DNA of 64,000 nucleotides from Daphnia pulex (taxonomy: Eukaryota; Arthropoda; Branchiopoda; Diplostraca; Daphniidae), in assembly GCF_021134715.1 (NCBI RefSeq), contig NC_060023.1, positions 3,286,001 through 3,350,000 on the forward strand. The letters run 5' to 3'. Position numbers and translations under genes: made by a program. Shown here piece after piece: positions 1 through 10,856 of this stretch. The number at the start of each line of letters is the position of its first letter. The first letter of the stretch is position 1. The notes under the pieces are model-generated. The model worked only from the letters and a program-made list of their open reading frames with translations, did no database searches and had not been told where the DNA came from.

Positions 1-191
1 TAGCCGAGAAATACTGTCGACTCTTGAAAGAAGAAAATGGATTTCAAATCTTGGAAAAATTGGTGGCCAGGACGGTCGACGATAAAGTGCGACGTTTCGC
101 CAAAAACGCGCTCGAAGGTTCAATCGAATATCTCGAACGCAATGCAGTGGCGGGTTGCGTCGATGACCATTCAGACGAATTAGAAGGGTGA
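1..191 (+). CDS. 3' end of a ZYG11/ZER1-like protein gene (partial)
   Basis: An open frame enters from the left edge (codons from position 3) and ends at TGA 189-191, giving about 62 residues. It reads like the last armadillo-type helices of the ZYG11/ZER1 family: a YCRLLKEENG...ILEKLV pattern, then a helix rich in Arg, Lys and Ala, then an acidic tail (DDHSDELEG). ZYG11/ZER1 proteins are substrate receptors of CUL2 ubiquitin ligases. The family assignment rests only on this short tail, so it is tentative. The 5' part of the gene is outside the window. A 3' UTR follows, with an AATAAA at 608-613. Confidence 0.42.
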   Translation, partial: AEKYCRLLKEENGFQILEKLVARTVDDKVRRFAKNALEGSIEYLERNAVAGCVDDHSDELEG

Positions 192-607
192 CGGAATTTC
201 GCTTTTCATTTTACCCTTTTCCGATTCTTTTTCAAGCTGTACACATTAGCTGTCTGTATGATTATATTATCGATTAAGAGAAATTTTCTTAAGTTAAAAA
301 AAAAACGCCCGTTTTCTTTCGTCTTCATTTTTACACGCTTCCCAACCTTTCTCCCCCCACAAAAATGATTTATCTATATTTATGAAAGTTATTGAAACAA
401 AAAAATACTGCGCATTTGGTGTCTTGGGTTTTCTGTCACACCAATATAGTTCTTACGAAATTTATTCAGCCGAATGAGAGTAGCCTCTTGGTAAATTGTG
501 TACACCATATCGGTTGCCGACAAACAAGATACATTTCTTTAATCCAGATCGACGTTGCAATACAATTATTCTTGAACTTATTCTTATTTTATTTGTAGGA
601 AAAAAAT

Positions 608-613
608 AATAAA
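608..613 (+). promoter_or_regulatory. Polyadenylation signal (AATAAA) of the upstream gene
   Basis: Canonical AATAAA in an A-rich stretch about 420 nt after the stop codon at 191. It is a plausible cleavage signal for the gene entering from the left. The DNA from here to about 1,300 is AT-rich, with no credible exon. It probably holds the remaining 3' UTR, the intergenic spacer and the integrin promoter. Confidence 0.4.
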
Positions 614-1365
614 CGAGTGCTTCTTATCCAATTCTGATAGTCAAATGGCTGGAAAGAATTTTTATTTTATGGAACTCTGGGGAAACCTTGTGATTTCTTA
701 TTTAAATTTTGTATTTTTTTTTTGACGCGTCATTTTGTAAGAAAATATTTCGACACCAGTTTCGATCGTCACTCTGATGCAGACTCTCTCCGGGAGTTTC
801 GAAATTTTTAAAAGAAAAAAAAATCGTTGATAACCCCTCAATATCGAATATCGCCATCATTTTGAATTTGCATCCTGTTTTACATATTATGCATTTGCGC
901 ACAGCGCAGTGGTTATGGGTTCTAGAAGTCACTTTTTTTTTCTTTCAGATAATTCAATGCCAAAACAGGAAAATACAGATCTCGTTTAACATTTATTCCA
1001 AGAATCATACGACTTTGGAATTTTTTAAGTTCGCTTATTCGCACTTTTAAAATTTGCCAAATTCTTTTACAGTTAAATAAAATTTCGATTAAAAAAAATT
1101 GTCGAAAATTTCCCATTTGGTTGTTTGCAAAGTGACGGAATTTTTTCTTACAATCATCGGTATATCAAATATTTCATCAGCGGCAGGATATGTTACCATG
1201 GCATAAACAATTATAAATAATGCGGTTTTGCGTGGGTAATTGTTGACCGCAAATTCCGGCAGCGATACGGCTGACACACAAACCACAGTGGGCGAAAAAA
1301 CATTCCGAGAACCTTCCTTTTAGTTAGAGTTTGACGATTCAACGATCACGAGCTGTGGGGTGAAC

Positions 1366-4298
1366 ATGGACTTGAAGATTACTAGCCTAGTAATTGCCAT
1401 CTTCTGGCCCTTGGCTTGGTCACAACTGGACTCGTGCGCATCAGCAGTCGATTGTGGAAAATGCACCACCATTCCAGATTGCGTCTGGTGTCGTGAAACG
1501 GTGAGCGAAAATGTACGTGAAAATTCCTGTTACGAGTCCGATTAATTTCCTGATTTATTTAGAATTTTAACGGAGATCGTTGCATGACAAGAGATCAAGC
1601 CAAAACAGCTCAATGTTCTTCCCAATTTGTAGTCGACCCTCAAGTGTTTATCGACTACGTTCAAAACGTTCCGTTGGCTGAAGCGTCCAAATTGGATGAT
1701 CCCATCCAGTTGAAGCCGCAGAGGGTTTCCGTGAGCAACGCCAGAAACGGTCTAGAGCTTTTAAGAACCAACTGGAAAAGCTTCTAAGCAGATTTGTCAG
1801 ACCTTCTTTTCTTGTTTCGTTTTTGTTCAACAGGACAAACTTACACCATTCCGGTCGAATTCAAACAGGCTAAAGATTATCCGATTGATCTGTACTTTTT
1901 GATGGATCTGTCCAATTCGATGGCCGACGACAAAGCTTCAGGTGGAGAAACTGATATTTCTGAAGTTTAGGCCGTTATGATTATATTGAATCATTATTCT
2001 CATTATTATCCTGTCATGAGGCCCACTTTTACTATATATATGCCAGAATTTTACTACCTTTTCTAGTAGTAAAAGTGGGCCTTCCAAAAAAATTCAAAAA
2101 TCCAAAATTTCCTTAATTAAACAATTAACAATTTCTAAAAACTTCCAAAAAATCTGAATTTAAATTTTTTAGTGGAGAAACTGGGCTCCAAACTGGCCGA
2201 CACCATGCGCAACATCACTCGATTTTTTTCAATGGGTTTCGGCTCGTTCGTCGACAAACATCGCTTCCCTTACAGCTGGTAAATCATCAGTCTAGATGTT
2301 TATTTACGTGCAATTAATATTTACCAATTAAATTATGATTGATCAACAGGCCAACACAAGAAACGTATTCATTCAAAAACCATATGAAAATAGCTGATAA
2401 CATTGCGCTCTTTACGGTACATAACCCCACGGCGAAGACAATAAATCAGTGAGTTAAAACTTAATGCAATCATTTCCCAGAGCGAAGTCAAACGGGCAGG
2501 AATTGTCAACACCTACGACGAGCCTGAAGGTGGGTTCGAAGCCCTCGTCCAAGCCATTGTGTGTACAAACGAAATCGGATGGAGAGAAAAAGCCCGACAC
2601 ATCATTCTATTGATTACCGACAATTATTCACATTTGGTATTTGAGAAAATTAGCGTTGTATTCCCTTTTTTTATGTCAATTAACTTTATTTTCATCTATG
2701 TGATTATAACAGGCTGGCGATGGAAGGGTTTGGATTTTTTTCAATTTTAATTTTTAGAATTTTATCAAAAATTGATCAAAACATTTGATTTTCAAGTTGG
2801 GAGGCATTTTGACTCCGAATGACGGCAAGTGTCATTTGAACGGAATCGACTACGGATTTGGACTGTTACACGATTACCCCTCGCTAGGCCAAATCAGTCG
2901 CCTTGTCCAAGAGCAATCCATGAATGTCATCTTTGCCGTGACGGCAGATGTGGCCAAAGCTTACCAAGCTTTCCAACCGCTAGTCAGAGGTTCGTCCGTG
3001 GGTGTTATGAGTAAAGATTCGTCCAACGTCGTCACCCTTGTCGAAGAGCAGTATAAGGTTAAAAAATTTAAAAAATAAAAAGTCATAAATCATTATGTAA
3101 TAATCCGCTGTGTTATCTATTATCTTGATCGACTTGATGGCGTCATTGATGTCTCAACAGCTCATTACTTCTTCGGTGGAATTGAGAGATAACGCCAATA
3201 ATGGAGTCAAACTTCGATACTTCACCAACTGTCTCGACAGAGATTCTTCAGCCAGAGAGACGGCTAGTTGTGATAAGCTCAAAGTTGGAAGTCTAATCAA
3301 ATATAACATCACTATCGAAGTGGGTTATTAGTGCCTTTATAGGTTAGATTCATGGGTCACTGGACTTTTTTAAAAAATCTAAAATTTTAGATCGACCAAT
3401 GTCCTGCTGGAAAGTCCACCCATCGTCAAACTGTTGTCGTTTCTCCTGTCGGATTGACCGATTCTTTGGTCATCGATCTGGAAATTGAATGTGACGAATG
3501 CCCTTGCGAGAGAGCTGACAGTGTGGCAAGTTTCTATTTATTTCAAAATGTTATTGACACCTCGACACGAACATTTATTGGTTTGACGATCAACAAACGC
3601 AGAGTTGTCCCCATCAATGTGACGAACTTACTTACTGTTTGGAGCCCAGTCGCATCCCGAAGGAATTATTGGAATCGGAAAAAATAGCTCAGGAATGTAG
3701 CAAATTCAATATGACCAAAGACGACCCATCTTCGCCGGGTAAATTTATTCCAAATTTTTATATTTCGCGCCCATTTTTAAAATCAATTCATTTTGAATTA
3801 CATAGATCTATTTCCTATGAGAAGGTGCGAGATTTTCGACAACGCTACCGGCTGGTTCGTCATAATATAATTATCAAAATAATTTCAATTGACTAAAAAA
3901 TGTTAAATCTATAGTCGAAGGGATTTCGTTTACGGCTACACGGCGGACGACGAGAAAGTAGTTCTCTTCAACAACACAATTTGCACGCCGGCTTTTAAAT
4001 TCGAGTTAACCCCCAACATTGCTTTCATGATGATGGGCTCTCTCGTCGCCGTCGGATTGGCACTTTTGCTCTTGTGGCGACTCTTGCTCTTCATGTACGA
4101 CCGCAAAGAATACGCCAAATTCATCAACGAAAGCCAAAATGCAAAATGGACGGCCGTAAGTCTTCTCAAATTAAGAAAAACAAAAACAATTATTAAAAAT
4201 GATTTGTTTTTTTTTCCCATCAGGATAATAATCCGCTCTACGTCGAAGCCTCGACTAATTATAATAATCCGGCCTTCCAACAAGGAGGTCATAAATGA
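1366..4298 (+). CDS. Integrin beta subunit lacking the I-EGF repeats (14 exons, 608 aa)
   Basis: Coding exons by GT-AG sites and frame: 1366-1500, 1563-1749, 1834-1941, 2173-2278, 2350-2416, 2481-2636, 2713-2727, 2797-3057, 3161-3319, 3391-3522, 3603-3738, 3806-3854, 3915-4155, 4224-4298; phases agree throughout. The product has a signal peptide (about 1-22), a Cys-rich PSI domain, and a beta-I domain with MIDAS DLSNS (D132, S134, S136) and ADMIDAS D139/D140. The hybrid domain, a beta-tail, one membrane helix (about 538-563) and a tail with [12 protein letters not shown] (587-590) and NPAF (599-602) follow. It should pair with an alpha subunit as an adhesion receptor linked to talin. Usual beta subunits are near 780-800 aa. 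Here the chain passes from the first Cys pair of I-EGF1 (ECDECPCE) straight to the beta-tail, across an 80-nt intron. The ATG at 1366 is preferred because the signal peptide follows it. Confidence 0.95.
1942..2172 (+). repeat. Integrin intron bounded by a short direct repeat
   Basis: The intron starts inside AGGTGGAGAAACTG and ends at AGTGGAGAAACTG. The same 12-nt string (GTGGAGAAACTG) lies at 1942-1953 and 2172-2183. Splicing keeps exactly one copy, giving a continuous integrin reading frame. A perfect 16-bp inverted repeat sits within the intron (2019-2034 / 2067-2082). Confidence 0.85.
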
Positions 4299-4966
4299 AG
4301 AAATTAAACAAAACAAAATGTGTCGTCAAAACTTTTTTTTTTGTAATCATCTTTTGAAAATCAGATCCAATAAATATATATGAGAATACCACACACATAC
4401 ACACACACCACACGCACAAACAAAAAAAAAACACAGTAGGTCGATATAAAGTTTTTTTTGCCAAAAAATACAAAATTAAAAATAACTGGACACCGTTGCG
4501 CGAGTGCTCGACTACGAACACAAAAAAAAACCCAATTATTTTGTTGTTTTTTACTTTTTTTTACTGTGACATTCAGACATCGAAAAACATATCTGATAAA
4601 TATAGGATTATATGTTATATAGCGAGCGAGCGAGCAAACCAAAAAGTTGAAAGAAGCATATAGAGATGTCCAACATGATTGGCCATGAGATCGACTGAAT
4701 TGTATGTAGACAATCAACTCAACTCCGTTATTTTTTGTTTTATTTTGTTTTTTTGTTTTTCTGGGTGAAATATTTTTCTATTTTTTGGAGTCGTTTCTTT
4801 TTTTTCGTAGAAATAAAACAACTAACAAAGTGTGTACAACATTTTGGAAAAATTAATAAAAAAAAATGACTTTGTTTTTTCAAACGGACGTTCTGAATAA
4901 AATGGGTATACAATAAAAATCTCTTGTTTTTACTTCTGTGTGTCTGCTGGATTTTTTTATTTATTT
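4299..4966. other. Shared 3' flank of the convergent integrin and BTB genes
   Basis: There are 668 nt between the integrin stop and the BTB-Psq stop, which lies on the other strand. The stretch contains a CA-rich run (about 4389-4415), poly-A/T tracts, and two AATAAA hexamers for the plus strand (4896-4901 and 4912-4917). The integrin 3' UTR probably ends within 50 nt of the BTB stop codon, so the two 3' UTRs may overlap. The open frames here lie in low-complexity DNA and are not credible. Confidence 0.6.
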
Positions 4967-7558
4967 TTACGACGATTCTTTGTGATGGGCTCCTTGCAGT
5001 TTCCGCTGGACTTTGCCGTGTCTGATGCTGAGTATGAGAGACTCTTGTTTGTTGGCGGCCTCGATGTCGGTCGAAGATTTCTCGCCCGACACTCGTTCGA
5101 CAATCACGTCCTCGTCCATGTAACTGTCGACTTCGACGACCAACTCTTCGGCCGTCATCCCGCCGTTTTCACCGCGCCGATGGGCTTCTTGGGGATCGGA
5201 TTCCCACCACTCGCCACCGTTGCCGCCGGCTCCCGAACCCGATGAACGGCGGTAGTCCCGCGTCCAAGCGTGACGCAAGTAACCGTGGCACTCACGGTAC
5301 CGCCCATAAAGCGTGCTGTACGACACGCCCAATAATTCAGCACCTTTTTTCAAGTCCAATTCACGATCCTGATTTTAAAAATAAAAAATTTGAAATTGAA
5401 ATTTTTGTAGAAAATTAAATTTTTTGCGGCAAGGAAAATGAATTAAAAATAAATGAATTATACTTGAATGCCCTCCATGACGGCTTTGGTGAACGGTTCT
5501 TCCCAGTACTGCTGCCGAGTTCCGTGTGCAATATAGTCGTTGAATTTGTATACGGCGAAGCCCCGAAAGAAACAGTGAGGTTCACCTGCGAGTTTCATTT
5601 AATAAAATAATTATATAATGTACCGAAAAATATGGATTAATTATTGATGATTCTATTTTTTTTACTTTTTTCTTGCTGGACTTTGCGGAGAGTTTCACTG
5701 TCTCCGCCGGGCGGCTGGATGGCGAAATTGCCTCGCAATTCCAGCCGAGCTGTCAGCTCCTGAAGGTGGGAAGGATCCGTCAGGCGGAGGTCGAGCGCTG
5801 AGGTCGGCGTGTTCTCTGTCGTTTCACATCGTGTCATCGTGTCGACCGAAGAAGCCTCGTTACGCGGCGGCGGGCCCTGGATGAGATGAGAGAAACGCGC
5901 GTTAATTCGTTTGATGGTGCGGGGGGAAAGGTTTGTCAAGAAGAAAAAATAAAGGGTGGTAGTGGGGGGAAATAATCAAGTTACCATGGTAACGACATTT
6001 TCAATGCGGGGCGTGAAAGTGGCCGAAGAAGGGCGACTGTTGTCTGAATGATTGGAATAGTCTTGATGGATGGCCATGGTGCCCGGCTCGATTTTCGGTC
6101 GAAGTCGCCGGCGTTTGCTCGTCGGCGATTCACGCCCGGTGGACGACGAAGAGGATTCGATGCCCTATATCGACAAAGGTAAAAAAAATAAAATAAAAGA
6201 AGACATGATGAAAATTGTCCGAGTGTTTCCAGTTTGATTCAACAAGGGAACGACAACAGCTGCTGGCCAGCCAGGAGAGTCGATATCGATTTTTCACCAC
6301 CTGAACAATTGTCATGTTGTTTGAATTTCCCACCGAAAACCAGAATAGAAGAAGAAACGGACAAGGAGGGCGCCCAAATTAAACTTGGAAAGGTGGGATC
6401 GATCGATTGTTCATCATGTCACCCCATTTTTTCTCGATGGTCGCATTATATTTCATACCGTTGTGATGGCAGCTGACAAAAGGGCGGCGTTCTGGAAAAG
6501 GGGCAAAAGGGCCGGCGGCGGCGGCGCTTGACCCATCGAGTGATGGTACGGAGGAGGTGAGAATGTGCCGGGCTGCTGCTGGTGAGATTGGCTGTTATGC
6601 GGCGGCGTCGTCGCAGGGGTGGGCGTCGTTTTAGTCTGACACGGCGTCGCGATCGACGACGAGTTGGACGCCGCCGCCGCCATCAGCGACACCGGCTGTT
6701 GTTGTGACGGCGGCGGTGGCGCTGCGGGGTGCTCGACGCCCGACGACGACGAGTCGCCGCTCCCACCCGACGACGCCTGGGCCAAACCTTTGACCCGCAG
6801 ACTCTCCGCCGTCCTCAATAACGATCCCAATTGATCCTACATATATCGATTCAATTCATTATAATTACCGTCATTTTTCATTTGAAACAATTAAAAAACG
6901 AACTTGGGAGACGTTGATTTCGCCCTTGTACATGAATTCGACGATGATGGCCAAATCATCGAAGCTGGTCTCCCGCATAATGACAATCATCGGCCCCGTG
7001 ACTGGCGGCTCGGCGTGCTCCAAGAAGAGCTGTTCGAAGTAGGTGCTGCAAGCCGACAGCACCATCTGCAGTCGGAAGAAGAAAGCAAATGTTGAAAAAA
7101 GAAAAAAAGGAAATGCACACAAAAATACAAAATAAAAAAGAAACGAAAGAAGAAGAAGAAGAAAAAAAAAACGGGGAAAAGCAAAGCAAAATTATCGATT
7201 TTCCGCCAACAACGGGTTCGGGAGCGGAGAGCTCACAGAGCTCCAGGGGGAAAGGAGGAGGAGGTAAAAGGGGGGGGGACAAAAAAAAACTATGTGGAGG
7301 ATATAATGGATATTTTTTTTTTCGATCTAAAAGAGAAGGGGTGGATAGAAGAAGAAGAAGAAAAAAAAACACGGGGAATATTGAAGCTGCTGCTGCTGCT
7401 GCATTTTACCTTGTGTGCGCGGATGCTTCTGCCCTCTGCCGCCAGAGTGACATCGGTGAAACTCTCGTTGGAGAAGAGTCGACCAAAGACTTTGAGCAGG
7501 TTACTAGAGTGGTTGTTCCATTTCAGGCAAAATTGATGATGAGACATTTCCATGGTTC
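4967..7558 (-). CDS. BTB/POZ - pipsqueak-type HTH transcription factor (532 aa)
   Basis: Minus-strand coding exons: 7410-7553 (ATG at 7551-7553 in a strong ACCATGG context), 6904-7065, 6459-6836, 5985-6164, 5666-5876, 5464-5585, 4967-5368 (stop 4967-4969). Frames join without gaps. Residues 1 to about 120 form a BTB/POZ domain (FCLKWNNH..., DVTLA, RAHKMVLSACS, FMYKGEINV). A Pro/Ser/Gln/Ala-rich linker follows, with a basic KRRRLRP stretch near 245 that looks like a nuclear signal. A Psq-like helix-turn-helix lies at about 385-425 (FTKAVMEGIQ...LLGVSYSTLYGRYREC), followed by an acidic C-terminal tail. It is probably a nuclear DNA-binding regulator that dimerises through BTB. I do not assign a specific fly orthologue. 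An acceptor (TTACCAG) lies 5 nt upstream of the ATG, so the leader is spliced. Confidence 0.93.
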
Positions 7559-9613
7559 CTGGTAACGGAAAAGAGAAGAAAATTATTTTGACTTGGTGGG
7601 GAAGAAATAAACAAAATAAAAGAGATGCAATCAAATGTCATTAGACGACGTCAATAATGCGCAACCCGATCGAAGTAGATTTTTGGGTTATTTTGGGGGG
7701 GTGCCGAGCTGTGCACAGGCACACAGGGCCGGTCTTTTGTTATCATTCTTTTTTTTTATTTTGATATTATATATTTTTCTTTTTCCCCACTTTTTTAATT
7801 CCCTCTCTCTCTCTCTCTTATATACGTTGTGTCTACTTTCGGTTGTTTATTCTCCCCTCCCACCCACCCGCCGGCGCCCCTCCTCCCCGGGAGAAAGAAG
7901 AAGAAGAAGAAAAAGAAGAAAAAAAAACGACGCAGGGACGCCTCGAAATCGATCGAGCTGAAACTTGTTATTTTTCGACGTCACACGCACAAAAAACGGA
8001 AAGAGAAAAGAATAAAAAAAAAAAAGTTTGTGGAGAAAATATAACCGACACTTTTTCTCGGAATTTTTGGCAAGGACTCGAAAAACCGGTTTCGGGTGGA
8101 TGAATTTCTCGTTAAAAAACAAAAAAGCAAAAAACGGAAATTGTCGAAAAACAAGACGAGGAAAAAAATAAATAGAATAATAATAAAAGTAAAATAGTAT
8201 ATTTATTTTTTCTCAACAAAAGAGGGAAATATAACCCGTCTGCTGTTCGTTATTTTTGTGTTATTTTTTTTCCTACAAGTCATGGCCCAGATAGAGAGAG
8301 AACCCGGACGGGTGGAATAGAAAGAAGAGGGAATACAATGCGACCCTCTAAAAAAGAAAAAAAGAAAGGAAAAATAAATATAATATGAAAATGAAAAAAA
8401 GAAAAAATTAAAAAAAAACTAAAAAAAAAAAAAAAGTCACGCCGAAATAGCAAAGATGGCGCAAGCGCATGCGCCGGCGGGAAAATAATAAAAAATAGAA
8501 AAAAAATAAACGAAGAAAACGTGTAAAAAGAAAAGAGGGGAAAAATTCTTCTTCCCCCCCCCTGACTCGCTGAAGAAAATTTTTCGGCGGGGAGAAGCAA
8601 TTTTGAAAAAATCGATTCGACCATCTCTTCAAGGTCTTTTTATTTATTTCTACTATTGATTTGTAATTGGATCAAAATTGAAAGTGAGTCACACACACAC
8701 ACACACACACAAAATGCATTCGTGTCATGATTAATGCTCGACGATCAATAAAACTAAAAGCTCAGCTTGTTTCACCCAATCCAATCTCACGGATTAATCA
8801 ATTCCCGCCGATTTCGAAAAAATAATAATAATAAAAAATTTTCTAGTTCGTTCGATATTCTCACACACACAAAAAATGGTTCAGACGACCAAAGTCCGAG
8901 ATCACGAACGAACTTTGAAATCTACAGTTGTCTTTCCCCCCGACCATTTTCGTTCGAGAATTATATTATATAGTCTCATTTCTAAAAACCTGAAAGGCAA
9001 ATTTTCAAATGTTCAAAAAAAGGAGCATGGCGCGAGAGAGCGAATTTCCAGGAAGAGACGAATCGAATTCTCGTGTCCTTTCTCTCTTTCCGTGAAAACG
9101 TTTCAACCATATAGATGTGTGTGTTTCTTTTTTAACACACGAACAAAATAAAAAAAAAAAAAAAGAAAGGAATGAATAGAAATGTGAAGCCATGACGGTC
9201 ATTCGAAATTTGAACAGCCGGAGGAAATACGAAAAAAACAAAACAAAACAACCAAAACTTAAAAAAGACGGAAATATGGCGTCTTTGGCTCGGCTTTTTT
9301 ATTTTTCTTTTTTTCTCTCCCGGATGATATTATTATTTATTATTTTTTTCTTTTTTTTCGTTGTTTTTGTTTAGCTCCTCTAAAAAAAAATTCCCCCCGT
9401 TTTTTTTTCCACGAAATCCCTTCACTTAATGACGTCATATTGTTGCGGCTTACTTTTACCGTTATTCCCACACGAAAATTTTTTTCCCGAAAATTCTTAT
9501 TTTCCTACCCCCCATGATTGGAAGTAAGAAATAATTTTAGTCGAAAAACAAGTCAACAACAACCAACAAATACAAAATAGTAGCGTGAGCGTGAAAATCG
9601 GAAAAAAACTTAC
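7559..9613 (-). other. Likely 5' UTR intron of the BTB-Psq gene
   Basis: On the minus strand a consensus donor (GTAAGT; GT at 9612-9613) follows CTGCCG. The acceptor CAG lies just upstream of the BTB start codon at 7559-7561. The 2.05 kb between is dominated by poly-A/T, GA/TC runs (about 7804-7820), a (CA)n tract (about 8691-8711) and short G/C homopolymers. That explains the many low-complexity open frames on both strands. No convincing coding exon is visible. Confidence 0.5.
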
Positions 9614-10060
9614 CGGCAGAGGCAAAATAAAGGGGTAGAGCGCGCGCGCGCGCCAAAAACAAACAGAAATGGTCGTCGTTCGTTCGTCGTTCGTGGATGG
9701 ACGTCTGCTTTTTTTTTTCTTCTTTTTTACCCACACACACACACACCCCAACAAAACAACACACGCGCAGCCGTTGGAGACTGTGGAGAGCCCCGGCAAC
9801 GAGCTGCAATCGGTTTCAAGTGTCGACTCTCGACTGCAAACCTCCTCCTCTGCTGGCTTTACCCACACCGTGTTGTTGGGCCCCGGGACCTGTGGTGGTG
9901 GTGGGGGGAGCTTCTCACAGAAAAAGAGGGTGGATGGTGGGAGAGTTGAACGAAAAGAAAAAATAATAAAAATAAAAAAAATGGGGGGAAAAAATTTTGG
10001 GGAAAGGGGAGTAGCGCGGGTCACGTGATCTCGGGATACTCGGAAAAGATGGGCGGAGCT
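9614..10060 (-). promoter_or_regulatory. Probable first (non-coding) exon and promoter area of the BTB-Psq gene
   Basis: Upstream of the donor at 9612-9613 lies a GC-richer stretch. It has an alternating GC tract (about 9642-9653), a CA tract (about 9731-9748) and CpG-containing sequence, including a CACGTG E-box near 10,022-10,027. This fits a non-coding first exon and promoter read leftward. The transcription start cannot be placed. Confidence 0.35.
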
Positions 10061-10856
10061 TCGAATTATTTTTCGTTCGAAAATAAATAAAAAAAATTTT
10101 CGAGAAAATATTTCAGATAAAAGAAATTTTTATTTTAAACGAAAAATCAAAAGATAGAAAACGGGGAAATTTTATTCCCACCAATCTTTATGGTATAAAG
10201 CTGGAAAAATGCTTTAATTTTCTTTTTTTTTTAAATATTTTTTTTATCTTTATTTTTCTTTTTTTTGCGCGCAAAAGCCGAAATGGTACGACGTCCCGCA
10301 TTGGCCAACTCTTAGATCCGGTGCCGGAGGGAAGGCGGAGCATTTGGATTCCATTTGTTGTGTGTGTTTTCCCTATTTTGTTTTTTTCCTTTTTATTTTC
10401 CCCTCCGTCGATTTTTTTTTTCACGAACAAACGCCCGAAAATGGCCGGCCGCAAAACGCTGCCATCTCTTGCTTATTTCCGGCACACAAGCAATTTCAAC
10501 CCTTTTAACGATCCAGCAATGGGGGAAGAGGAGGGGGGGTTGACGAAAAAAAAAAAAAAAAACTCATCAGAAAGCAATCAATCTTGGTGCATTCAGATTC
10601 GTCAGATTCATTAGCAAAATAAATCATTTCCCCCCCATGCAAATCCAACAAAAGAGAAAATGAAAAGAGAAAAACGTGTATTTTGAATCAATTTTAAATC
10701 CCCCTCGGGCTATTTTTTTTTTCTTTCAAAAATAATAATAATAATATTCGATTAAAACAAAAGCAACAATTTTTCGACATCATTCGCAGCAGACTGTGAG
10801 AGCAGAGCGGACTTCAGAACGTTCATCAGGAATGCGGAGCGCGTAGGATCAGTTAA

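Noticed and set aside
890..935. tRNA-like string (GCGCAGTGGTTATGGGTTCTAG) near 905-930
   Set aside because: The A- and B-box resemblance is partial and spacing is too short for a tRNA. No body is shared with the SINE pair.
1360..1545. GTG start two codons upstream of the integrin ATG
   Set aside because: Nuclear genes start at ATG, and the ATG at 1,366 directly precedes the signal peptide.
4027..4717. Several frames of about 90-120 codons on both strands in the integrin 3' region
   Set aside because: They overlap the last exons in other frames or run through CA and poly-A/T tracts. No domain is visible.
7089..10024. Many 80-175-codon ORFs rich in Lys/Glu, Phe/Ser or Pro
   Set aside because: They translate simple repeats (GAA, TTC, CA, poly-A) in what is best explained as a UTR intron and promoter.
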